A stretch of DNA of 64,000 bases, from contig OX439047.1 of assembly GCA_949317995.1 (NCBI GenBank), positions 33,952,950-34,016,949 on the forward strand. Direction: 5' to 3'. Within the stretch, counting starts at the first letter, position 1, and every line of letters starts with the position of its first letter. A program made the position numbers and the translations under genes. The stretch comes from Acholoe squamosa. Its lineage: Eukaryota > Annelida > Polychaeta > Phyllodocida > Polynoidae. The notes below the pieces were generated by a model. That model saw nothing but the letters and a program-made list of their open reading frames with translations, was not told where the DNA came from and searched no databases. Positions 1 to 10,300 of this stretch are shown here, one piece after another.

Positions 1-108
1 AGAATGCCTAGATGAAGATCTAGCAGAGCTGGAACTTGAACTAGAGTTCTTATGTGATTTCTTTCCCTTCTCCACAGAAGTGGGACTGGACTGAGATGTA
101 CTTGCCAT
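1..108 (-). CDS. Partial Ser-rich protein, N-terminal exon (runs off left edge)
   Basis: On the minus strand an ATG at 108-106 opens a frame that stays open for all 36 codons to the window edge. It begins MASTSQSSPTSVEKGKKSHK and continues with a run of Ser and Arg residues. One base upstream of the ATG is a good 3' splice site (pyrimidine tract then CAG at 112-110), so this is probably the second transcribed exon after a 5' UTR exon. The protein is not recognised. Low-complexity Ser/Arg/Lys composition suggests a disordered N-terminus of a nuclear or cytoskeletal protein, but that is only an impression. The rest of the gene lies outside the window. Confidence 0.5.
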   Translation of the reverse strand, partial: MASTSQSSPTSVEKGKKSHKNSSSSSSSARSSSRHS

Positions 109-152
109 CCTGGAAAAAGACCAGAAATAAAAAGATTATAGACTAGCTGCTG

Positions 153-478
153 ATCGATATGTACTTAGAGCAGGACTAGATACATGTACCTGGAGTAGAC
201 CTGCTTAGCGGTAACACAATGACAAATCCTCGCCGAGTGCTATGTACTTAGAGCAGGACTAGAAAACATGTACTTGGAGCAGACCCGCTTAGCGGCAACG
301 GCGAAACTCGCCGAGCGCTATGTACTTAGAGGAGGACTAGAACCGTGTACCTGGAGCAGACCCGCTTAGCGGTAACGGCGAAACTCGCCGAGCGCTATGT
401 ACTTAGAGCAGGACTAGAAAAACATGTACCTGGAGCAGACCCGCTTAGCGGTAACACAACGGCGAAACTCGCCGAGGT
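153..478. repeat. Tandem repeat, about 4 copies of an ~80-bp unit
   Basis: The block CTATGTACTTAGAG recurs near 158, 240, 318 and 395 (spacing 77-82 bp). Each is followed by GCAGACCCGCTTAGCGG or a close variant, and most copies then carry GGCGAAACTCGCC, a small 5-bp-arm hairpin. Copies differ by a few substitutions and by an inserted ACA. Open frames here are a by-product of the repeat. Confidence 0.8.
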
Positions 479-1320
479 GTACTCTAGGTAGCTCCCGCGC
501 ATGTCCTACTCTAAGTACGCAGGTACAACAGCGCTGGTGCTCGGCGAGCCCCAACGGACAATTTTTTCGATCGGTATCGACAAAAACTGCCCGAAAAAGG
601 TGCAAACTGAAGGCAAAAAGTGCCATAACATCAGGGAATGCTCAAAAACCCCTGTTAGATCCCTGTACCGAGAGAATTCCAGCGGAATTCCTCCAGGAAT
701 ACGTAAAATGTAAGATCTCTCTACGGCCCGCCGACACGACGACCGTCTTTGAGAGAAAAACTTTATTTTCTAGCACTAAAAAGGTACCCCAACGGCGTAA
801 CCTTGGCTAGAAGGAAAACAAGAACAAAAACCCTTAAAATAGGGCAAAAACTGCCCGAAAATAGGGCAGAAAAGTATGAAAAACGACCAAAAACTCACCT
901 GGAAGTTTTGACACCGTCTGCCAAACACGGACGCTCGATCCAAACTGTCATCACGTGACCGCCCTCGTTCGTATCTCATCGGTTCCGGAAATACCCGAGG
1001 TATTCCCGAGGTAAAATAATCTTATTATAGAGAGCATATATGCCCATCTATAACAGTATGCCACCCAAATATACTATTTGAATATTAATCTTTGAGGTGG
1101 ATGTTGATAACCTAAAAAGCCAGTATTGTACATATTAAAAGACCTGTGGAAGTTTTGTGGATTCCATATGAAAGTCTCCATCTTTTCCAATAAGCCATTA
1201 GCTTTCACTATATCAAGCGATTTCCCCGTGCAAAGTTTCCGACAGGCACAAGAGAAAAAGGTCAGATAAGATAAAAGCACTTTTCAAAGTCTGGTGAAAG
1301 AAATCTGGCTTTTGACTGAA
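479..1320. other. Intergenic, no gene seen
   Basis: Short overlapping frames on both strands (none above 130 codons) have no recognisable domain and no splice context. A small duplication, CCCGAGGTATTCCCGAGGTA, sits near 993-1012. This stretch probably belongs to the promoter or 5' side of the partial gene at the left edge. Confidence 0.4.
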
Positions 1321-1324
1321 AAAA

Positions 1325-1715
1325 GACGACCTTTTCAATATAAAGTTAACGTTTTCTGTCAAAAGTTAATTTTTAACGTTAAAATAACGTTTTCATTTGG
1401 TTCATAAGTTTGCCAAACGTTTTTTTTTTTCAATGTTAAAATAATGACAAAACATGAACTAAAGAAGTAAACGTTTTTGACGTTCTTATATAAAACGTTT
1501 TATTTTTGGTTAAAAACGTTTTTGAGGTTAAAGAACCATAAAATAAAATAGTTTTATTTTTGGTTAAAAACGTTTTTGAGGTTAAAGAACCATAAAATAA
1601 AATACATTTTTATTTGGTTGAAAATTGGTTGAAAAGGCAAACGTTTTTATATATGTTGAAAAACGTTTTTTCAACGTAAAACGTTTGCAAACGTTGAAAA
1701 ACGTTTTTTTGCCCA
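1325..1715. repeat. AACGTT-rich repeat element
   Basis: Dense AACGTTTT/AAAACGTT motifs on both strands, with an internal tandem duplication of about 60 bp (GGTTAAAAACGTTTTTGAGG near 1508 and 1568). The composition resembles the AACGTT-rich elements at 60411-61346 and 61608-61925. Terminal repeats are not clear, so the boundaries are approximate. Confidence 0.5.
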
Positions 1716-2880
1716 AAAATTCTACCTGAAACCTTAGAAATGTTTTTCAATACACAGGAAACGTTATTTTGACATTTTCTTTTCTCATATAGAGATAGTG
1801 CTGACACACATGGCATTTGTCTTGCAAGACCATCAGAAACTCACTGAGACCACACAGTAGTACATCGAACGCAGCTTGTTCTGTCTTGACCTGTATGTAG
1901 GTCAGTCACAGTGTGTTGTGTGTTTACAGCCTGTCACTGTCAGTAGGCATGCAGTGCCACTGCACAATAAGACACCATAGCAGTAGAGAAAGGTAAGGAA
2001 GAGGGAGGTAATGTAAGCAGAAAGAATTTAGACCATTTTTCTAGACGGAAATCCTGGCTTGTATAGAATTCAATATTCAGGCAGCTTCTCTCTTGAACCT
2101 GAGAGAGACTCTGTATGAATGGGGAGGGAGTGGGGAGTCTGGGACTGAGTTGAGTCATGTCGTATTAATTTTCATGGATTTGGAGATAAGCACACGTTAG
2201 GCATATACAGTGCACCTGTGTGTGATGATGGTTAGGATATCTAAATCCCTTATAATCATGAAGCAGTATGGAGTAAATCCTGAGAAACATTGGACTGGGA
2301 GTTCAATACACATCTTATATCCCAGATGGCGCCACTGAGTCAGCTTACTAGTACAAGGAGAGTCTGCTAAGGGTCACGTGGAACTAAATCCATTTCCTCT
2401 ATGTTTCTATATAGCATAACACACAAAAACAGCCACCTAAAATGTTTGTTGGTAAAATTTTCAACCATAGCACGGTTAACTCATCCCTCATACACAATCT
2501 GACAGAATGTTGGATAGGCTTAACCCTGAAAAATCTTAAATAAGGGAACGATATGTGCAGTGAGTGCCATTCTACCCTATTTTGGGCCTAAAAATCTCCA
2601 TTGGCCAGATTAACTTTTGCATGCCTCATAAAATCCCAAAGGCTTGGCATAATATAAAAGCATACCTACTATTCCATTTATTAACTATTTGGGAACACCT
2701 GTGATTTTTTTCATAATTTTACCAATATTTCTTCTGTCTAATTATAAACCAATCAGCAGTCAGAACACCCTTCAGTGCAGTCCTGAATACCATATGATTC
2801 ACGAGAGGGCAGCATTTACGTCCACGTAACCTAAGAGCAGTCACTGTATGACTTACTGTAAACCTTGCTTCTTAATTACT
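1716..2880. other. Intergenic, upstream of the zinc-finger gene
   Basis: No coding exon is recognised. The stretch should contain the promoter and an untranslated first exon of the zinc-finger gene, because that gene's ATG lies just downstream of a splice acceptor (see 2935-4428). No TATA box or first-exon donor can be assigned with confidence. Confidence 0.35.
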
Positions 2881-2934
2881 TTCAGGATTTTGTCAGTCAA
2901 TCCGGTGTGATACCTGAAGCACTACATCTAATTC

Positions 2935-4428
2935 ATGATGACTATGGCACACATAAAACTAGAATCTGTAAAGTCATCTGCAGTTGTACCCATGGAAATT
3001 AAACCCAGTGAGGACGATGGGCTTACTAGGACATTTTCTAATTGCACCAACCCCAATGGAATACAGCTGCCAATGCATGTGGACTTCAAGCTGCATTCAT
3101 GCAAAGTATGTGTACAGGGGTTTACACAGGAGCATCTCCTTGCAGCCCACCTCAACTCCCACACTGAGGATGGTTTTAGAGGTATCACAAAGACCAGAGA
3201 CAAGTACCGCAAGGAGGAGGCCCAGCTGTTCACCAGGACTCCAGATGGTTTTTACCATTGTGGGTTTTGCCAGAAGGTTTTCAAAAAGAAGGAATACTTT
3301 AACATACACATAGTGGTGCACAGTGCGGAACGACCCCTCGTGTGTAATTGCGGATTGGGATTCAGAAGGCGGGATGTGCTAGACCAAAACCGACTGCTGC
3401 ACACAGCAGAATACTGCCATACATGCCATATCTGTGGTAAAGGGTTCAAACAGAAACAAAGTCTTACCAAACACCTCTTTGTACATTCTGGACGTCAACC
3501 ATTTTCTTGCAACCAATGTGGGAAGTCATTTGCATTCAAGAGCACCCTCTCCAGGCACCTGCTCACACATGAGCCCAGACAGGAGCCATCCTTCCCATGT
3601 CCCATTTGCAGGAAAGACTTTAAAAGGAGAAACCAGCTTGACAAACATATAAGGACCCATTCAGGGAGGCACCCATTTGTATGTAAAATCTGTGATCAGG
3701 GTTTTCAGCAGGAGACATCCTTGACAACCCACATGTCTGTACATACTGGGAAATTCAAATGTGAAAGTTGTGAGCAATGCTTCACTCACAAGACATTCTT
3801 ATCCAGGCACATTTTAACAAAGCACCCAGAGCAGGGAGCAGAGAAATATAAGTGCGTTTTTTGTGCAGAAGTATTTACATCAGACCCTCAGCGAGCACAG
3901 CACCTGGTGCGACATCATGGTGAGAAACCGCATCGATGCAATGTATGCCAGAGGGGGTTTTCACAGAAGGTGAACCTGGAGGCTCACCTACTGACACATA
4001 GTGGGGGCCAGCTGCATGAGTGTGGAATCTGTGGCAAAGGATTTACACTGAAGTACACCCTAGCCACCCACATGTTAACCCACACAGCTACCAGATCCCA
4101 CACCTGTAGTCAATGTGACAAAGCCTTCACCACCAAGGCACATCTCACCAGGCACCTGCTGGTACATAGTGGTGAGAGGCCCTTTAAATGTGAACTCTGT
4201 GGGAGGTCATTCACCCTCAAATCTCATCTCAAACAGCACATAGCCAGCCATAGAGGGGAGAAGAACCAGAGGTGCTCTGTGTGTGATAAGACCTTTATCA
4301 GGAGGAGCGAACTCTTGACACACATGAAGGCACACTCTGGGGAAAGGCCCTTTAAATGTAGTCAATGTGGGCAAGACTTTACATACAAAAAGCAATTGGT
4401 AAGCCATATCAGTAGACTTCACACGTGA
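2935..4428 (+). CDS. C2H2 zinc-finger protein, 497 residues
   Basis: A single open coding exon. A 3' splice site (TTACTTTCAG, ending about 2884) precedes the ATG by ~50 bases, so the 5' UTR is probably split by an intron. The second Met codon (2938) directly follows the first, so the start is essentially fixed. After ~50 non-finger residues come 15 C2H2 units, roughly residues 55-497, many joined by short linkers of the (H/S)SGERPFKC type. Finger 3 (around residues 137-160) is degenerate: the Cys pair is CNC and the first zinc-binding His is replaced by Asn. No KRAB, BTB, SCAN or ZAD domain is seen. The likely role is sequence-specific DNA binding in the nucleus, inferred from the family. Orthology cannot be assigned by eye because such arrays evolve quickly. 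Confidence 0.9.
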   Translation: MMTMAHIKLESVKSSAVVPMEIKPSEDDGLTRTFSNCTNPNGIQLPMHVDFKLHSCKVCVQGFTQEHLLAAHLNSHTEDGFRGITKTRDKYRKEEAQLFTRTPDGFYHCGFCQKVFKKKEYFNIHIVVHSAERPLVCNCGLGFRRRDVLDQNRLLHTAEYCHTCHICGKGFKQKQSLTKHLFVHSGRQPFSCNQCGKSFAFKSTLSRHLLTHEPRQEPSFPCPICRKDFKRRNQLDKHIRTHSGRHPFVCKICDQGFQQETSLTTHMSVHTGKFKCESCEQCFTHKTFLSRHILTKHPEQGAEKYKCVFCAEVFTSDPQRAQHLVRHHGEKPHRCNVCQRGFSQKVNLEAHLLTHSGGQLHECGICGKGFTLKYTLATHMLTHTATRSHTCSQCDKAFTTKAHLTRHLLVHSGERPFKCELCGRSFTLKSHLKQHIASHRGEKNQRCSVCDKTFIRRSELLTHMKAHSGERPFKCSQCGQDFTYKKQLVSHISRLHT

Positions 4429-4463
4429 TGTGATAGTTCTCCTCTGTATGTTATTATAGCTGT

Positions 4464-4469
4464 AATAAA
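4464..4469 (+). terminator. Polyadenylation signal AATAAA of the zinc-finger gene
   Basis: AATAAA lies 36 bases after the stop codon. This would give a very short 3' UTR and places transcript cleavage at or inside the adjacent MITE (4482-4644). Confidence 0.55.
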
Positions 4470-4481
4470 AAAAGAGGTATA

Positions 4482-4644
4482 CCGTATTCGACCTAATTAG
4501 TGTACTGTGCGCTTAAAAAATATCTAAAATGTATGTCCAGTAGTTAAGAGTGTAATTGAGCTTAAAAATCCGAGAATTTTGGGTATTTTCTAGTTTGAAA
4601 TCTGACCAAAAAGAGGGTATGTGCGCTAATCAGGTCGAATACGG
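4482..4644. mobile_element. Mariner-like MITE, TA target site, TIR CCGTATTCGACCTAATTAG
   Basis: Ends are near-perfect inverted repeats of about 19 bp (right end reads CTAATCAGGTCGAATACGG) and both are bounded by TA. Length 163 bp, no coding capacity. It belongs to a loose family of elements in this window with ends beginning CCGTA. Confidence 0.75.
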
Positions 4645-5765
4645 TATGCCATATTGAGTCTCAGGTATACCTCATTTTAAATAACTATTTATTCATACTC
4701 ATATTTTTCTATGCTGACAGCTTTACATTGCATTTGCAGATTACATTGCAAGAGAAGAGGTTAATTTTAAAATCAGTTGAAATCTTCCATCTTTTGTTGA
4801 CTAGCAGTAAAGTGTAAACTGACTATGTCATTGTAATTTTGTACTGGTCTGGACCAGATAGGGTTGCCATTACCATCTCTATTGAATTTCTCCCGACATA
4901 GTGCCTCCATGATCTCATATGTGAATTTATCATTTATTCTATTTGGGTGCTTTATTGTACCTGATGTAATAATTAAGCACGCTGTTCTAAGCATACAACT
5001 CTTGTCTAAAGCATACAACACTTCTTTGAGCAGAACCTAGTTTTATCGATACTATTCATAACTTAATGCACAATAAACCACGTGCATATGCCAGGGCTCA
5101 TAGACAATTTAGAACCAGAAGACTGGGTGGAGGATGGGAGGTCGGGTAGGGGCTAGCTTTTAAGATATAGCCATGGCTAGAGCAACATAGCGGAGTGGGA
5201 TACATAAATCCTTTGGGATTTTATATTTGAAATTTGAATATCCCTCAGATATGATGAAAAATTATTTTTTTGTTTTTCTTTGGCCGGGGGGGGGGGGAGG
5301 AACTCAGGGCGTGGCATATACATGGAGGTTTACGGCATTTCTGTTTTGTTGCTTTATATACTTATCATGTCAGATGACTTGTCTTTTAACATTGTTACTT
5401 CTATTTTAACTTAAAGGGTGTCGGGTAACTTATCTATACACATGCTTCAGCCAAATATGTTGTTTTTTTTTTGCCCAAACTGTTTTTTTTTTTTAACAAA
5501 CTAAACTGAAATGTGTACTGATGAACCACCTTTATTAAAATTTACCTGAATTAAACACTTAATATGAAATATTTGTAAATTTTAATGTACCTGCTCTCAT
5601 ACAGTGGTTGAATAAAGGAGTTTCTGAACAGTCTTAAAATATGTTTCCAATATATAGATAAGTCTCCATGTAACGATTAAGGTACTAGCCTCCATAGTAT
5701 ATGATATAATACAGTGTAAAGCAATATGTAACTTTCTATATTAGACATCTGGTACCGATCTGTAC
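4645..5765. other. Intergenic, no gene seen
   Basis: AT-rich sequence with no recognisable gene. It contains a poly-G run at about 5285-5297 and poly-T runs near 5462 and 5487. The 82-codon minus-strand frame at 4773-5021 shows no domain or splice support. Confidence 0.4.
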
Positions 5766-7155
5766 CATGATACACACTGTGTGTTACAGACATGTCTATG
5801 TACAGTCCATATTTATATTACAGATTACACACTTTGTGTTACAGACATGTCTATGTGCAGTCCATATCTATATTACAGATTATACACTGTGTGTTACAGA
5901 CATGTCTATGTGCAGTCCATATCTATATCACAGATTACACACTTTGTGTTACAGACATGTCTATGTGCAGTCCATATCTATATTACAGATTATACACTGT
6001 GTGTTACAGACATGTCTATGTGCAGTCCATATCTATATCACAGATTACACACTTTGTGTTACAGACATGTCTATGTGCAGTCCATATCTATATTACAGAT
6101 TATACACTGTGTGTTACAGACATGTCTATGTGCAGTCCATATCTATATTACAGATTATACACTTTGTGTTACAGACATGTCTATGTGCAGTCCGTATTTA
6201 TATTACAGATTATACACTGTGTGTTACAGACATGTCTATGTGCAGTCCATATCTATATCACAGATTACACACTTTGTGTTACAGACATGTCTATGTGCAG
6301 TCCATATCTATATTACAGATTATACACTGTGTGTTACAGACATGTCTATGTGCAGTCCATATTTATATTACAGATTATACACTGTGTGTTACAGACATGT
6401 CTATGTGCAGTCCATATCTATATTACAGATTATACACTGTGTGTTACAGACATGTCTATGTGCAGTCCGTATTTATATTACAGATTATACACTGTGTGTT
6501 ACAGACATGTCTATGTGCAGTCCATATCTATATCACAGATTACACACTTTGTGTTACAGACATGTCTATGTGCAGTCCATATCTATATTACAGATTATAC
6601 ACTGTGTGTTACAGACATGTCTATGTGCAGTCCGTATTTATATTACAGATTATACACTTTGTGTTACAGACATGTCTATGTGCAGTCCATATCTATATTA
6701 CAGATTATACACTGTGTGTTACAGACATGTCTATGTGCAGTCCGTATTTATATTACAGATTATACACTGTGTGTTACAGACATGTCTATGTGCAGTCCGT
6801 ATTTATATTACAGATTATACACTGTGTGTTACAGACATGTCTATGTGCAGTCCATATTTATATTACAGATTATACACTTTGTGTTACAGACATGTCTATG
6901 TGCAGTCCATATTTATATTACAGATTATACACTGTGTGTTACAGACATGTCTATGTGCAGTCCATATCTATATCACAGATTACACACTTTGTGTTACAGA
7001 CATGTCTATGTGCAGTCCATATCTATATTACAGATTATACACTGTGTGTTACAGACATGTCTATGTGCAGTCCGTATTTATATCACAGATTACACACTGT
7101 GTGTTACAGACATGTCTATGTGCAGTCCATATCTATATCACAGATTACACACTTA
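5766..7155. repeat. Minisatellite, 25 copies of a 55-bp unit
   Basis: The anchor TTACAGACATGTCTATG recurs every 55 bp exactly, from 5784 to 7104 (24 intervals, 25 copies), with a degenerate tail to about 7200. Variation is limited to a few sites: CTTTG/CTGTG, CATATCTA/CATATTTA/CGTATTTA, and a linked pair ATTAC..GATTAT versus ATCAC..GATTAC. Because 55 is not a multiple of 3 and the unit has no stop in any plus frame, all three forward frames stay open for 460-500 codons. These are repeat artefacts rather than genes: there is no start context, splice site or domain. Confidence 0.95.
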
Positions 7156-7338
7156 CCTGCATTCCAGATTTATATCACTAATTACACACGTGAAGACATG
7201 TCTATCATGAAGTTCAAGTTTTTTTTTCGATTAAATATCTTGTCTCAAGACATATCTGAATATAATCTGAATCTCTGAATATAATCATGACAGATTTAAC
7301 ACTCTGTATTTCTATAAGAGGCGTGGGTTACTACAGTT

Positions 7339-10300
7339 CTACTTGTTTTCAAACTTCCCTGCAATACTTGCCACATAGCCTCTTCGCGGGCTTTTCCTGG
7401 CATTGGAGACCTTAGACTCCTTGGCTATATTCTCTGCTGTAACCTCCAAGGATCTTGGTGATATCCTTTCCCGGTTCTCGGTCAGTGGAACTAGACTAAC
7501 AGGACGAGGGGACCTTTTAGACATTGAAGGTGCTGAGATGGCTTCTGGTTTTTTGTGGTTACTCATGCAGTCATGCCTCTTCTTTTGACCTCTGGTAAAG
7601 GTAGCCGTTGGAGAATGTTTTTGCGAATAGTCAAAGATTCTAGCATTTGTCTGGTGGCAATGAAGATGAGGGGAATATGATCTCTGTCTGGCTCCAGTTG
7701 CTTCACCTGAAGGCTTTTCTTGCCTCGAGAAAGTCTGTGTTACTGATAGCACAGGAATCTTCACAGGGACAACTCTAGTGCTGGAACTAGGAGAAGCATT
7801 CATGCTGTCGCTCTGATTATGCTGATCTTTTGCTTTTGAATCAGAGACTAATTTTGGGATTAGGCTGACAGGGCTAACTTTTCCTTTTGTTGAGATCTTT
7901 GTTCTAGGTGACCTTGGAGAAGTGGGTGCACTTTGACTTTTCCAATTAAATGTATCTGCTGGTTGTGTAAATTCTTTGTGAGGGTCCATACTGACCTTTG
8001 TTGGCAAGAAACCTTCAATATTTTCAGATGCAAAATATCCAGCTGACTTGGCATTGTTTTCACTGGACCCCAGTTTTGTGCGATAAACTGACTCCGTGGG
8101 TGATATATTTGAACCTAGGCCCTGATTCACTGCATGCTTGCTATGAATGTCAGAGCCACGGTGAATCTGTGTAGGATACACAGGTTCTTCTGAACCAGCA
8201 TGGAAGACAGATGCTAAGTTGATGGTATCAGTTCCTACAGAATCAGCAATTGATGGACTCCCTTCAGTCTTGTTTCCGATCCCTGAGTTTGAAGAAGCCA
8301 GCTTTGTCTTCCCACTATTCATATCTTGCACTGCTATATTTTGCACAGGACCTTCCTGACTTGAATCCAGGTATACATTGAATTGATTAACAGCTAAATT
8401 TCCGTTGGACTGCACAGTTTTATCAACAACAGACGCTGCATCTTTGCTTTCATTCAGTGTCTGGGAAACTGGCGACTTATTCAATGACTCCTGTCCTTTC
8501 TGAATTGCCTTGTTTTGTTTTTCACACGATTGCATTTCAGATTTATCTTCATCAAAGTCAGATGTATAGCTTGGATGGTTTGAAATATGAATTCTCATCT
8601 GGGTCTCATCATCAGCCTCTACAATACCAGATTTAGTCTGCCTCTTGCCACTTGTAGGAGATGGTTCACACACTTCTGGCTCACTTGTACCTGCATTTAC
8701 ATTCTTGGGTTTGTTTGGAGAGACGGGTACAGGCAGTTTACTCACAGTCCCTGGCTTAGAGTAAGTCTTGTTGACACCATTAATATTTTCCAATGCTAAT
8801 TTTTGGTGATCAGTTTTCTGGCTACTTTGGTTGTCATTGTCACTTTTCTGAAACTGTTTCCTTCTTGGTGACACAGGAATAGGCAGTTTGCTTGCAGTGT
8901 CAGTCGCAACTCTCTGTCTTGGTGACAGTACCTTTGGGGCATTGCTATTTTGTACTTCCAATTTATGCTCAGGGGCATTGCTATTTTGTACTTCCAATTT
9001 TTGCTCAGGTCCCATTAAGGTCTTCCCTCCTTCCAGCAAATCAGCTAAACCTGATTTACACTGCTCTGGAATAAGACTTTCAGGTAGAAGCTGGCCTCCA
9101 TCACCCTTCACAGCATCTCCAACGTCATTGATAACATTGTCTGTTATCTTAGAAACATGTTTCTTGTTTGAACTTGATAGATGAACATTATTTGAGCTTT
9201 TCACCTTTGCTGATATTCCTCTATTTGCACCATGCAATTCTCCAAGTCCATGGTAATTCACAGTTTCTGACTTACTCTTACCAGAATATTCTCCTTTTTC
9301 AGATCTCAGTTCATCCTGCAGAGATCTACCTGCAGCATATACCTCTGGTTTAGTCCCAGAATGTGGTGTGGCCTCTGCCATACCTTTGTCAGTTCCCCGG
9401 CCACTCTCATATGTAACAGTATCAATCTGACGGGGAGATGTATACACCTCTGGTTCACTTATATAACCTGGCTTCACACTCTCTGCTTGAACTACATTAT
9501 TTATATCATAAGATTTTCCCTTGGATACATATTCTTCTGAGGTTTTCTGTGGTTGCTTTGTACAAGGAGATGCTTCAGATCTGTCAGTATCGTGTCCAGA
9601 TGCATAGGTGGTAGAGTTTTCAATGCCACTGCCCTCTTGTTTGTACCTCCAATACATCACCATGTTTCTGAGTTCAAAGTCTGTGAAAGCTCTCCCTTGT
9701 CTCGACCTATCCTGACTTTGGTTCGCCTCGGGTTCAGGAATTGGAGCAGCACTCTTGATAAGTTTCTTGTACTTCTCCAGTGCCTCAGCAATGGCACTGT
9801 GTACCAATGTTCTAGCAAACACTTTAAGGATAAGCTCATTACGGTAAGCAATTTGTTTTGACCTTTTTATGAATTCCTCCTCTGCTGCAGTTCTTGTGTT
9901 TCCATCGGTTGATTGGCTTCTTGTAGATTCATCAATTGCCGGGCTTCTGATGAATTGATCCCTTGCTGGAATTTTATTGACTTCATCATTTTCTGGGGTT
10001 TTGAGGGATTCATCCTTAGCTGGGTCCAAGATAGATTCATCCGTTTCTGGACTCGGGACTTTGTTCTTTTCTGGGCTCTTATATGATTCATCCTTTCCTG
10101 GACTTACGATGAATTCATCCTTGATTGGGTCAATGATAGATTCATCCTTTTCAGGAGATAGTACCTGATCCTTTACTGGGCCCTTGATGAATTCATCCTT
10201 TAATGGGCTTGCAAGGTTTGGCTCACTAACTGATGATAAAAGGTATTGGAAACTAGCATTGTGCGCATCAGTCTTAGATGCCAACTCTTCTGCACTCTTG

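Noticed and set aside
5767-7278. Open frames of about 460-500 codons in three overlapping forward frames
   Set aside because: They come entirely from a 55-bp tandem repeat lacking stops; no start context, splice signals or domain, and all three frames give the same shifted peptide.
8587-10168. Several plus-strand frames of 60-102 codons opposite the 1208-residue gene
   Set aside because: Antisense shadows of a long real coding exon with no independent support.
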